Positions 17,570 through 26,414 of a stretch of 64,000 bases of DNA are shown piece after piece. Made by a program: the position numbers and the translations under genes. Position 1 is the stretch's first letter. Every line of letters begins with the position of its first letter. The notes beneath the pieces are model-generated. The model made no database searches, was not told the DNA's origin, and saw nothing but the letters and a program-made list of their open reading frames with translations. The stretch is from positions 124,001 to 188,000 of the forward strand of contig NZ_SHKW01000001.1 of assembly GCF_004217555.1 (NCBI RefSeq), read 5' to 3'. The stretch comes from Edaphobacter modestus (GTDB lineage Bacteria; Acidobacteriota; Terriglobia; Terriglobales; Acidobacteriaceae).

Positions 17570-20500
17570 ATGAGCGTGCTACAGCTATCAGGCGATGTCG
17601 TATACGGTCAGCAGGAATTGACCGGAGAGGTTCATATCTCGATTGACGGGACCTCGGTTGCAACGAGCGAGGGTGAATTGCTTGTCGAGGCGGTTCTTCG
17701 TCACAATGAGATTCCGCACATCTGTTATCACTCTCCCTTGATGGGGCCGATCCAGACCTGCGATACCTGCATAGTCGAAGTGGATGGCAAACTCGTACGT
17801 TCCTGCGGAACCAAGGTCGTTCCCGGGATGAAAGTCGTCACGGAATCGAAGCGAGCCAAGGATGCGCGCGCGGAAGCCTTCGATGTGATTCTTGGCAATC
17901 ACATGCTCTATTGCACGGTATGCGATAACAACAACGAGAACTGCCGGGTACACAACACGGCGTTGGCCCTGAATGTCGAGCACCAGGAGCATGAGTTCAA
18001 GCCCAAGCCCTATGAAGTGGATATGTCCAATCCCTTCTACCGCTACGATCCGAGCCAGTGCATTTTGTGCGGCCAGTGCGTTCAGGCCTGCCAGACCGTG
18101 CAGGTGAATGAAACGCTTTCTATCGGCTGGGAACTGGAGCATCCACGTGTGCTCTGGGATGGCGGCATGCAGATCGGCGGCTCCAGCTGCGTGTCCTGTG
18201 GTCATTGCATCACTGTTTGCCCCTGCAACGCTCTGATGGAGAAGTCGATGCTGGGCGAGGCCGGTTTCCTGAGCGGAATGCCCAAGGAATCCCTGAACAA
18301 GATGATCGATGTGGTCAAGGCTATCGAGCCAGAGATGGGTTATGGGGCCATCATGCAGGTTTCGCAGACCGAGTCGGTGATGCGAGAAGAGCGAATCAAA
18401 AAGACAAAGACGGTCTGCACGTATTGCGGCGTCGGTTGCAGCTATGATGTCTGGACGAAAGACCGCAAGATTCTCAAAATTTCTCCGCTGCACGGCGATA
18501 CCAATCAGATTTCAACCTGTGTTAAGGGCAAGTTTGGGTGGGATTTTGTGAATAGCAAGGACCGTCTGCAGACCCCATTGATTCGCGAGGGAGCTGGCTT
18601 CCGTGAGGCGACCTGGGAGGAGGCATTGAGCCTGGTGACGACGAAGCTGGGAAGTATCAAACAGCAGTACGGTCCGGATGCACTCTCCGTGATCATCTCG
18701 TCCAAGGCCACCAATGAAGATGGCTACCTCATGCAGAAGTTTGCCCGTGCCGTGGTTGGGACAAACAATATCGATAACTGCTCCCGTTATTGCCAATCGC
18801 CCGCGACGATGGGGCTGTTCCGGACCGTTGGCTATGGCGGCGACTCAGGGTCGATTGAAAACATTGCGAAGTCTGGGCTCGTGCTCATCGTGGGTAGCAA
18901 CACGGCGGATAGCCATCCGGTGTTGGCGACCCGCGTCAAGCGGGCGCATAAACTCTTCGGACAACGCCTGATCGTTGCTGACCCGCGTGAGCACGAGATG
19001 GCGCGCCGCGCCGACATTCATTTTCGTCCGCGCCCGGGTACTGATCTTGTCTGGATTTCGGCCATGAGCAGATATATGCTCGACAATGGTCACGCTAAAC
19101 AAGAGTTTCTCGACCAATGGGTGAACGGCCTTGACGAATACCGTAAGAGTCTTGAGCCATTCACGATGGAGTATGCCGCCAGGATTTGTGAGGTCCCGCT
19201 CGAGACGCTCGAGCAGGTCGCCGAGGAGATCGCCGCCGCGAGAAGTGTTGCCGTTCTCTGGGCAATGGGTATTACCCAGCACATGCGCGCTTCGGATGGC
19301 TCGACAGCCATCTCGAACCTGCTCCTGATCACCGGCAATTACATGCGCGACGAAGGCGGGGCCTATCCTCTGCGCGGTCATAACAATGTGCAGGGCGCCG
19401 GCGACATCGGCGCCGCGCCGATCTATTACCCTGGATACCAACCTGTGACCGACGCGGCGAATCGGAAAAAGTTTGAAGACGCCTGGGGAGTATCCCTGCC
19501 TCCACAGCGGGGGATGGACAACCACCAGATGGTAGACGCAATCTACGAAGGCAAGCTGCGGGCAATGTACGTTGCGGGCGAAGATATGATCTCGGCCGAT
19601 TCCAACGCAAACCATGTGGCTGGCGCATTCGAAAAGCTGGACTTTTTCGTCGTGCAGGATATTTTCTTCACCGAGACCTGCCGTTATGCTGATGTCATCC
19701 TGCCAGCCTCTCCGGCACTTGAAAAGGACGGTACTTTCTCCAGTACAGAACGGCGAATTCAGAGGCTTTACCAGGCGCTTCCGGAGCTGGGAGACAGCCG
19801 GGCCGACTGGAAGATCACGCAGGACATCGCGAATCGCATGGGCGCGAATTGGAACTACCAGCATCCTTCGGAGATTATGGCCGAGATGGCTTCTCTGACG
19901 CCGCTCTACGCGGGCGTCTCCTACGAGAGGCTCGAGGGGTACAAAACATTGCAGTGGCCCGTTGCCCCCGATGGCACCGACCAGCCAGTGCTCTATCTCA
20001 ACGGATTTCCTTTTCCGGACAACAAGGCACGTCTCTATCCGCTGGACTTCCGGGAGCCGGACGAGCAGCCTGACGCCGACTTTGATCTCTTCCTGAATAA
20101 TGGGCGAATGCTGGAGCACTTTCACGAGGGCAACATGACGGCGCGCGTTCCAGGCATTCATGAGGAAACTCCCGAGCGCTATATCGAGATCTCGGAAGAG
20201 CTGGCGAAGGAGCGCAACATCGAATCCGGACGTTGGGTTCGTGTCACAAGCCGCCATGGTTCGCTCGTCATCAAGACTCTGGTCACCAGTCGTGTATTCG
20301 GGTACCAGGTATATCTGCCGCTGTTGTCGCAGGAGGGGCCGATCAATATCCTGACCGGATCTCACTCGGACCCTGCGACCAACACCCCAGCGTACAAGGA
20401 GACTGCGGTGCGGATTAAACTGCTTCCTGAGCAGGGCACAAACCCCCTGCGCCCGCTCAACCCCCGCTACTCCGGCAAGCCGACTCCTCAGTCCGGTGTG

Positions 20501-20575
20501 GAAGTAGAACGCAAGTGGAAGCGCAAGGACTACCGTATGCCGGGTAGTGAAAAGCTTGTTCAAATCCAACTGTAG
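17570..20575 (+). CDS. Molybdenum formate dehydrogenase, ForC/YjgC type
   Basis: This 1001-residue molybdopterin oxidoreductase has a NuoG-like N-terminus. Domains in order: a [2Fe-2S] domain with CYHSPLMGPIQTCDTC (about 50-65); two ferredoxin clusters, CILCGQCVQACQ (about 165) and CVSCGHCITVCP (about 207); the [4Fe-4S] motif CTYCGVGCSYDV (about 285); then the bis-MGD catalytic domains. The residue that binds molybdenum is Cys408, codon TGC, in NCSRYCQSPATMG. It is followed by Gln409, where classical formate dehydrogenases have His. This Cys-Gln form matches the Bacillus/Staphylococcus YjgC group, which is paired with a DUF1641 protein, as here. Formate is the likely substrate. fdhD and cydAB lie upstream. 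Confidence 0.9.
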   Translation: MSVLQLSGDVVYGQQELTGEVHISIDGTSVATSEGELLVEAVLRHNEIPHICYHSPLMGPIQTCDTCIVEVDGKLVRSCGTKVVPGMKVVTESKRAKDARAEAFDVILGNHMLYCTVCDNNNENCRVHNTALALNVEHQEHEFKPKPYEVDMSNPFYRYDPSQCILCGQCVQACQTVQVNETLSIGWELEHPRVLWDGGMQIGGSSCVSCGHCITVCPCNALMEKSMLGEAGFLSGMPKESLNKMIDVVKAIEPEMGYGAIMQVSQTESVMREERIKKTKTVCTYCGVGCSYDVWTKDRKILKISPLHGDTNQISTCVKGKFGWDFVNSKDRLQTPLIREGAGFREATWEEALSLVTTKLGSIKQQYGPDALSVIISSKATNEDGYLMQKFARAVVGTNNIDNCSRYCQSPATMGLFRTVGYGGDSGSIENIAKSGLVLIVGSNTADSHPVLATRVKRAHKLFGQRLIVADPREHEMARRADIHFRPRPGTDLVWISAMSRYMLDNGHAKQEFLDQWVNGLDEYRKSLEPFTMEYAARICEVPLETLEQVAEEIAAARSVAVLWAMGITQHMRASDGSTAISNLLLITGNYMRDEGGAYPLRGHNNVQGAGDIGAAPIYYPGYQPVTDAANRKKFEDAWGVSLPPQRGMDNHQMVDAIYEGKLRAMYVAGEDMISADSNANHVAGAFEKLDFFVVQDIFFTETCRYADVILPASPALEKDGTFSSTERRIQRLYQALPELGDSRADWKITQDIANRMGANWNYQHPSEIMAEMASLTPLYAGVSYERLEGYKTLQWPVAPDGTDQPVLYLNGFPFPDNKARLYPLDFREPDEQPDADFDLFLNNGRMLEHFHEGNMTARVPGIHEETPERYIEISEELAKERNIESGRWVRVTSRHGSLVIKTLVTSRVFGYQVYLPLLSQEGPINILTGSHSDPATNTPAYKETAVRIKLLPEQGTNPLRPLNPRYSGKPTPQSGVEVERKWKRKDYRMPGSEKLVQIQL

Positions 20576-20606
20576 AACGAAGTGAAAGAAAAAGGAGTGA
20601 TCTGCC

Positions 20607-21053
20607 ATGGCAGTAGCTGTTGATTTTCGAGAGTTCCGTCCGGTCGATGCTCGTCAAGATCTGATTCGTCGAGTCGAGCATGCTCCTGTCGAACATGCGG
20701 AAGCGGTCTTGTCGGCCTACGAACTGCTACAGCAGTTGCACGAAAAAGGGATGTTGGAGCTGCTCACTGGTCTCCTCAACGCCGGCGACACAGTTGTCAA
20801 CCATGTGGTGGGGGTCGTTAGTTCGAAAGAAATGGTGACCGCCCTCCGCATCGGCTTGATCTTCAGTAATCTGCTCAGTTCAATCGATCCCGATAAACTG
20901 CACAACATCATTGCCGATGCCGGCAAAGAGACTCCGTCGCTGCTATCGATTGGAAAACTGGCAACGTCAAAGGATGCTCGTCAAGGAATGGCGACTGCAG
21001 TTGGGCTCCTCAACGTCTTCGGAGCAGCACTGAACGCCGGGAAGCATGGTTAG
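20607..21053 (+). CDS. DUF1641 partner subunit of the formate dehydrogenase
   Basis: The 148-residue soluble helical protein contains the DUF1641 core: LHEKGMLELLTGLLNAGDTV, then helices ending with ALRIGLIFSNLLSSIDPDKL, and a C-terminal Gly/Ala-rich helix. DUF1641 genes sit next to YjgC-type formate dehydrogenase genes in Bacillus, and the product is thought to connect the catalytic subunit to membrane quinone. The ATG has an AAAGGAG box and lies 31 bases after the dehydrogenase stop codon, so both are probably one transcript. The C-terminal GMATAVGLLNVFGAALNAG helix could rest on the membrane. Confidence 0.85.
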   Translation: MAVAVDFREFRPVDARQDLIRRVEHAPVEHAEAVLSAYELLQQLHEKGMLELLTGLLNAGDTVVNHVVGVVSSKEMVTALRIGLIFSNLLSSIDPDKLHNIIADAGKETPSLLSIGKLATSKDARQGMATAVGLLNVFGAALNAGKHG

Positions 21054-21076
21054 CCCGGGAATCCCGGTAGCCAGGT

Positions 21077-21946
21077 TTACAACTCGCGCTTATATCTTCC
21101 GGGCGTGGTGCCGAGGTATCTCCTGAAGGTCGTGGTGAATTGGCTCTGGTCCTGGAAACCACAACGCATGGCGATGTCGATTAGGGGCAGGCTGGAGTGT
21201 TCCAGCAGATGCCGCGCACGTTCCACTCTCTGCCGCACGACAAACTTATGAGGAGTTGTTCCTATTGTCTGCCGGAAGAGCGACGCGAAGTGGTTGGGAC
21301 TTATGTCCGCAATTCCTGCGAGCTCCTCAAGGGAAAGCTGGGTGTCGAGATGCTCGCGAATGTATTGGCGTACTCGTTTTTCACGCGCCGGACCAAGTCC
21401 GCCGCGGTAGATGGGCAGAGCATTCGGTTTGTTGCTGTAGCGCCGAATGAGATGGCTTACCGCGATGGCGGCAACGGATTGCGAAAATAACTCGCTGAGT
21501 GGGCCAAACCGGAGTTCCTCGGAGAGATCCTTGGCCAGTTCGACAAGAAACGGATCACGCACCAGAAGCGATGGGGTCAACTTTGACGAGACATCAATCA
21601 CCGCGTTCTGCGTCACCTTTTCAAAGAATGGATCGCTGAGATAGAGATGGATCAGGGACGCGCGGCGATTAAAAAATACCGAATGAGTAATGCCAGGAGG
21701 AACGACCCAGATCATGTCACCATTCAGCTCGCGCTTAATCGGTTGGCCGGGAGAATCCTGCCATTCCGCGCGAACGTAAGCGGGATCGAGAGCGATTGTC
21801 AGCTGTGTGCAGTCGTGACTATGCTTACGCCAGGTAGAGCGGGGTTGGTCAGCCGAATAGATGCTGTATCCGATCCACTCCTGCCAGACGTGATCCGGAG
21901 GGGGGGAGGGATAAAGACCTCTCAAGAAATGCTTGGAAGAGTCCAT
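21077..21946 (-). CDS. AraC-family transcription regulator
   Basis: The 289-residue protein has an N-terminal cupin-like sensing half (residues 1-170, with the WVVPPGITHSVFF cupin-type block). Its C-terminal double helix-turn-helix is typical of AraC: LEELAGIADISPNHFASLFR, then VERARHLLEHSSLPLIDIAM and the closing GFQDQSQFTTTFRRYLGTTP. It converges on the DUF1641 gene with a short gap containing a small CCGGG-AAT-CCCGG hairpin. Its own target is unknown. Confidence 0.9.
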   Translation of the reverse strand: MDSSKHFLRGLYPSPPPDHVWQEWIGYSIYSADQPRSTWRKHSHDCTQLTIALDPAYVRAEWQDSPGQPIKRELNGDMIWVVPPGITHSVFFNRRASLIHLYLSDPFFEKVTQNAVIDVSSKLTPSLLVRDPFLVELAKDLSEELRFGPLSELFSQSVAAIAVSHLIRRYSNKPNALPIYRGGLGPAREKRVRQYIREHLDTQLSLEELAGIADISPNHFASLFRQTIGTTPHKFVVRQRVERARHLLEHSSLPLIDIAMRCGFQDQSQFTTTFRRYLGTTPGRYKREL

Positions 21947-22030
21947 ATAGAAAACGGACCTACAATCGTGGAAACAGTTACCAACTTTATTATATCGATA
22001 TCGGACGTCGTCTTTGCATCTGCGGATTGA

Positions 22031-22270
22031 CAGGCAACCAGACTATCCTCGTCGCAACTTCCCTGTGGCAATGTCATCCTTGTGGGGATCGCGCCGGGCA
22101 ATTCCTGGCTTGAGATCTACAAGCCACGGGTGAATTTTGTCGGCTCGAATGACTGGGTTCACCACACATACAGCTTCATCAATCGACATCCGCAGGCAAG
22201 TGAGCTGCTCGAATTCTCGGTCTCGGCGACTGATCTGAAGCGGCGAGTCATGCGGGGGACATTGATCTGA
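22031..22270 (+). pseudogene. Unidentified coding fragment
   Basis: The frame from 22031 to a stop at 22268 has protein-like composition (IAPGNSWLEIYKPRVNFVGS, then FSVSATDLKRRVMRGTLI). It has no upstream start besides a GTG at 22082, and its 3' end touches the IS5-type remnant. It may be the tail of a gene truncated by recombination with the IS. The family is not recognised. Confidence 0.3.
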
Positions 22271-22454
22271 GACATCCCATCCCAGCTTTCATCCAGGTGC
22301 ATGCCAGAGCTGTACAGGATCGAAAGGCTTCGATGGTTCGGCAGTATCGGGTGCTGAAGCGGCGGAAGTGTTTGAGGCGGTTGAAACAGCGTTCGATGAG
22401 GTTGCGTTGCTTGGGCAAGGTGCGGTCATAGCTGCGGGGTTGTTTCCAGTGCAT
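22248..22454 (-). mobile_element. IS5-family transposase C-terminal remnant
   Basis: The minus strand encodes YDRTLPKQRNLIERCFNRLK followed by HFRRFSTRYCRT, the conserved C-terminal RNxIERxFxxLK stretch with the last catalytic Glu of IS5-type transposases. The rest of the gene is absent. It directly abuts the IS1182-like N-terminal piece, so two IS remnants are fused. Confidence 0.75.
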
Positions 22455-22499
22455 TCGCGGAGGATGACGGCGACCGCACTCTGCGCCTGGATGGTGGCA

Positions 22500-22751
22500 A
22501 CGCTTCCAAGTGGCGCGACGAGCGTATCTGGTTCAGATAACCGTACAGATACAGCTTCAACAAATCGCGCGGATCGTAGCCAGGCCGTCCTGTTTCAGCG
22601 GCCAGAGCGCGCTCGAAGCCAAGCTCCGACATCACAGTCTTTCGACGAACGCGTCAATCACACGGCACATATGATCAGCTGGCACAAAGTCGTCTAACAC
22701 CACGGGGAACAGTGTTCCCTGATTTCGTCCCTCGCCCTCGATGTAACCCAT
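22500..22751 (-). mobile_element. IS1182-family transposase N-terminal remnant
   Basis: From ATG 22751 the minus strand reads MGYIEGEGRNQGTLFPVVL, DDFVPADHMCRVIDAFVERL, then after one frame change MSELGFERALAAETGRPGYD and LLKLYLYGYLNQIRSSRHLE. This is the standard N-terminus of IS1182-like transposases. A frameshift near 22640 and loss of everything after RHLE make it inactive. Confidence 0.75.
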
Positions 22752-23190
22752 AAGAAGAGATACCTCCGCTTGGCAAGGCAATTTTCTCATCGATCCTTGT
22801 TTAAAAAATCACCGGCCGCACAGCCACGAATTCCCCTTCTAACAGCGTAGGAGCCGGAGTGCCGGGGCGCTAGGAATCGCAAACAGCTTCCATTGGGGAA
22901 CCGGAAGGAAGTTCCGAGTTGCCCGTTACTCGCCGGACCGCGGAAATCTGGGACCCACAAATCTGGATTGCTCGACGAGGTTGCGGTAGGACGATTATTC
23001 GGATTGCACAGATCATACCAGCGCTCCTTAGCACATACGGATCTTACCTCGGATGATTGACCGCACCGCGATCATGGGGATAGGGAATTGAGAACGCGAC
23101 GTATGGAAAGCCAATCTGGGGCTTCCCTCCGATCGATGCGCGAAGATATTTGAGCATTGTTCCTCGGTGAATCGAAGTATTGGGATGGGA
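22752..23190. other. Intergenic stretch without a recognisable gene
   Basis: About 440 bases between IS debris and the end of the MFS gene. No frame on either strand shows convincing coding content, and no RNA gene or hairpin stands out. Confidence 0.35.
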
Positions 23191-24434
23191 TTAGTGAAGA
23201 GACGCTAAAGCCGCTTGCGATTCTGTAGCCCTTGTAGACGCTGTTCTTCTTGTAAGTGGAACGGCTAGCGCCAGGGCGAGAGCGGAAAGCGTGCACATGC
23301 TTCCGGTCATCGCAAGTACACCAACCTTTGGGAAGAGCATCGCGACGACGGAGCTAGTGCCTGCGGCGAACAGCATCTGAATCGATGCCAGCAGACCTCC
23401 GCCGACGCCGGCCACCTCTCCCAGTGGCCCCAGCGCGCCATGTGCGGCGCTCGGCGCCACCATTCCGAACGATGCGGTCGTAAGCGTCAAGAGCTGGAGA
23501 AAGCTCCATAGCGACATGGATCGCATGACCGTGAGAATGACGAGCACGGACGTGCAAGACACTGCTGTGACGACCCCGCCGAGTAGGAGCCGCTTGCTTC
23601 CCACCCCCCGCTGCGCCAACTGGCCGTTGAGTGAGGCTCCGATAACAATGCCGCATCCAGTACAAGCGAACAGTACGGCAAATAGAGTCGTGCTGGTGTG
23701 GAACATGTCGATGAAGGTCAGCGGTGATCCGGCGATGTACGCGAACATCCAGCTGAATCCCAGGGCGTTGAGAACGATATAAGCCATTGCACGGCGATCG
23801 CCTAACACGCGTCGATAGGCGCGCGTCATAACGGTCAGAAATGGCTCACGCTCGGAATGCCGGCGAAGCGTCGTTTCCTGCAACGAGAAAAGAACGGCTA
23901 ATAGCAGCATGATCCCGCAGAGGCCTGTGGCGATATAGATTGCTCTCCAGCCCATATGGGAAAGGAGAGCGGCGCCGAGTGCAGGAGCGATCATCGGCGC
24001 GACGTTTGTCACCACTGTGATGACCGCAAGCCGGCCCTGCGCTTTTTTCCCTGCGAAGAGATCCCGGACCCTCGCCATCGCAAGAGTCATGCCGGAACCG
24101 GCCCCTGCGCCCTGTACGAAGCGTGCAAGCAAGAGGAGGTTCAGCGTTCCAGAGGCAGCACTCGCAAAGCCTCCGAGCGTGAAGAGCGCCAGGCAATGAT
24201 TAGCATGGGCCGCCGGCCGTATCGGTCGGAGAGCGGACCATAGACGATTGGGCTGAGAGCAAAGCCAGCCATGAAGAAGCTGAGAGTCAGCTGTGCCATT
24301 CCCGGAGTGACGCGCAGTGTATGAGCGATCGGCCCCAGAGCAGGGAGTGCCATGTCGATCGAGATCGGGGGAAGCGCGGCAAGGGCTCCGAGAAAGAGTG
24401 CGAAGAGACTTCCCTGAACATTTAATTTCACCAA
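23191..24434 (-). pseudogene. Bcr/CflA-type drug resistance MFS transporter (one frameshift)
   Basis: The start at 24434 gives TM1 and the MFS loop motif GPLSDRYGRRPML. Near 24195 the frame breaks; after it the downstream frame reads LALFTLGGFASAASGTLNLL, ARFVQGAGAGSGMTLAMARV and then ten further membrane segments to a stop at 23191. Adding one base in GCCTGG near 24196 restores a normal-length transporter of about 413 residues. The motif RFVQGAGAGSG is typical of the 12-TM Bcr/CflA drug exporters. It is either recently broken or a sequencing deletion. Confidence 0.85.
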
Positions 24435-24866
24435 ACTTCTCCTGTCAGACCGTTATGGCTTGTTGCCTTGCGAACACATAACGTCGCGATAAAAAAGATG
24501 CCCTTATCGACGCACGGTCAAGCGATCTCTCCCGGTGGGTACGCGGTCCATGCCGATGGAATCGAGAGCACGGAACAGAGTGGAGCAGACACATACTGCT
24601 AAGGAAAGGCTATGGCCCTGCGCCTGGAATGAGAAGTGGGAGATGATGCATAGCTGCTTTGCGCTACAGGTAAAGACCGGATCGGCTTTGCCGATAGCGC
24701 AAAGCTGCTGTGTGGTTAAAGCGGCTTCTCAGTCACCGGCAACAACGATAGCGTCGCGAATAGGAGATGACGGGCGCATCGTGTCCTTCCTCTTCGCGTG
24801 TGTTTGCACGAACTCTTCGATAACGCGAAGCAAACGGAGAGAACGCAGTCAAAGGAGATTCAACGT
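24435..24866. other. Intergenic region upstream of doxX
   Basis: About 430 bases between the divergent MFS gene and the DoxX gene. A 118-residue plus frame (24535-24891) has the composition of a chance ORF and overlaps the DoxX start, so it was left out. Promoters for both neighbours must lie here, but no clear boxes were found. Confidence 0.35.
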
Positions 24867-25274
24867 ATGTTTATGGAACGATATGGCCTGATCGCAGCTC
24901 GCATTCTCATGTCGATCATCTTTCTTGTGAATGGACTGAACGTCGTCAGCCAGAGCCTTGCGCTACACGAAATGGTGGTGCACGGTGTTCCCGTCAGCCT
25001 CGCGCACAGCATGATTCTGGGCGGGCAAGTGCTGCAGGCCATCGCGAGTATCGGCTTGGTCTTCGGAATCTACCCGCGTTTCGCTGCGCTTGCCCTGATC
25101 CTGTTCCTGATTCCGGCGACCCTCATGGCCCACGCCTTCTGGCAGGCGGTGGGCACACCGCTGTACACGGTTCAAGTGATCAACTTCTGCAAGAACGTAT
25201 GTATGGCTGGTGGACTCGCTTTTGTCGCCGCCACAATAGAGCAACCCGTTCTGCTTCCACGTTCAACGCGTTAA
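24867..25274 (+). CDS. DoxX-family membrane protein
   Basis: This 135-residue protein has four membrane segments: AARILMSIIFLVNGLNVV, HSMILGGQVLQAIASIGLVF, FAALALILFLIPATLMAHAF and VCMAGGLAFVAATI. This is the DoxX/DoxD-like four-helix layout. The ATG at 24867 is chosen because AAAGGAG precedes it; a longer frame to 24798 is unlikely. DoxX proteins take part in quinone-linked or oxidative-stress reactions in other bacteria. It precedes a broken quinone-oxidoreductase gene on the same strand, about 100 bases downstream. Confidence 0.85.
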   Translation: MFMERYGLIAARILMSIIFLVNGLNVVSQSLALHEMVVHGVPVSLAHSMILGGQVLQAIASIGLVFGIYPRFAALALILFLIPATLMAHAFWQAVGTPLYTVQVINFCKNVCMAGGLAFVAATIEQPVLLPRSTR

Positions 25275-25373
25275 CCGACCTGCACGGCACATTGGTGTAG
25301 CCAGTCCGGCTACGCCTTTTGCCAGTATGCGTTCTACGTTCGTCCTTCGCACTTCACCCCGAAAAGGAGAGTT

Positions 25374-26340
25374 ATGAAAATCATTGAGTTCAAGGAATTC
25401 AGCGGTCCATCCCAGCTGAATCTTTCCGAGAGGCCGCTGCCACAGGCCGATGCCGATGCGGCGGTAGTGCGCGTTGAGGCGGCCTCGGTAAATCCGAGCG
25501 ACGTGAAGAATGTTGCCGGTCGCATGTCGCAGACGATCCCTCCCCGCGTCCCGGGACGCGACTACGCGGGCGTCGTGGTCGATGGTCCAGAAAAGTGGAT
25601 CAATCAAGAGGTGTGAGGCACAGGCGGCGATGTCGGATTCACCAGAGACGGCTCGCATGCGGAGTACATCCAAGTCCCTGTCGCTAGCCTGGTTCGCAAG
25701 CCCGAAACGCTCTCGTACGAACAAGCCGCTTGCATCGGGGTCACCTTTGTTACGGCATGGTGCGCCCTCGATTACGCGAAGTTGTCGGAGGGGGAGACGA
25801 TCGCTGTATTCGGTGCAAACGGCGGTGTCGGCGGCGCAGCTATCCAGATCGCAAAACATCTAGGCGCACGCGTGATCGGAGTTTATCGAGGGGAGCCCGG
25901 GAACCCTACGCCTGCTGCGAACCTCGCCGACATTCTGATTGACTCCCGTGATCCGGAACTGGGATCTGTGTTGCGCACACATAACGCCGGGCGAGGCGCG
26001 GATGTCGTTTTGAAGGCCGCCGGGGCCCGGTATTCGAGATCGGACTCAGTCTGCTCGCGCATCGCGGCCGGCAGGTGGAAATTACCTCTCCTAGCGAGCG
26101 CCGCGTGACGCTCGATCTGGTGGACTTCTACCACACGAGTCGCAGTTGCTTGGCGTGGACACACTCAAGCGAGATCTGACCGCCTCGGGACGCATTCTGG
26201 AAGAGCTGCTGCCGGGCTTCGATTCCGGCGCTTATCAGCCGCCGATTGTCTCAAAGACTATGCCTCTCGCTCACGCCCAGCAGGCCTTTGAACTGGTCGC
26301 GAAGGGCGAGCGCGGACGCGTGGTTCTAAAGCCACGCTGA
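25374..26340 (+). pseudogene. Zinc-free MDR quinone/alcohol oxidoreductase, broken
   Basis: Medium-chain dehydrogenase/reductase of the quinone oxidoreductase type. The N-terminal GroES-like part reads ASVNPSDVKNVAGRM and VPGRDYAGVVVDG. A TGA at 25614 stands where Trp would be (between QEV and GTGGDVGF). The NADPH-binding part follows in the same frame: VFGANGGVGGAAIQIAKHLG. After GADVVLKAAG a missing G (about 26030) shifts the frame to PVFEIGLSLLAHRGRQVEIT; a further one-base change near 26140 leads to LLGVDTLKRDLTASGR and the normal end LAHAQQAFELVAKGERGRVV. One nonsense and two frame changes make a real pseudogene more likely than chance errors. Confidence 0.82.
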
Positions 26341-26414
26341 GGTGATCGAGATGGTATTCGCAGCGATTCACGAATACGTTGGCTCCCGCGGGACCGATTG
26401 ACCAGGGACTGGAT

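Noticed and set aside
17588..18493. 301-residue minus-strand frame inside the dehydrogenase gene
   Set aside because: Shadow frame with no start signal and no family resemblance.
18785..18800. Selenocysteine in the formate dehydrogenase active site
   Set aside because: The codon is TGC (Cys), not TGA.
18845..20608. 587-residue open frame on the minus strand inside the formate dehydrogenase gene
   Set aside because: It is a shadow of a GC-rich gene with strong codon bias; its translation has no motif, while the plus strand has every family signature.
24535..24891. 118-residue plus frame before the DoxX gene
   Set aside because: Composition of a chance ORF; overlaps the well-supported DoxX start and ribosome-binding site.
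25611..25619. Possible selenocysteine at the TGA inside the quinone-oxidoreductase gene
   Set aside because: The position is occupied by Trp (TGG) in the family, no SECIS-like hairpin is evident, and two further frame breaks follow; a nonsense change or error is simpler.
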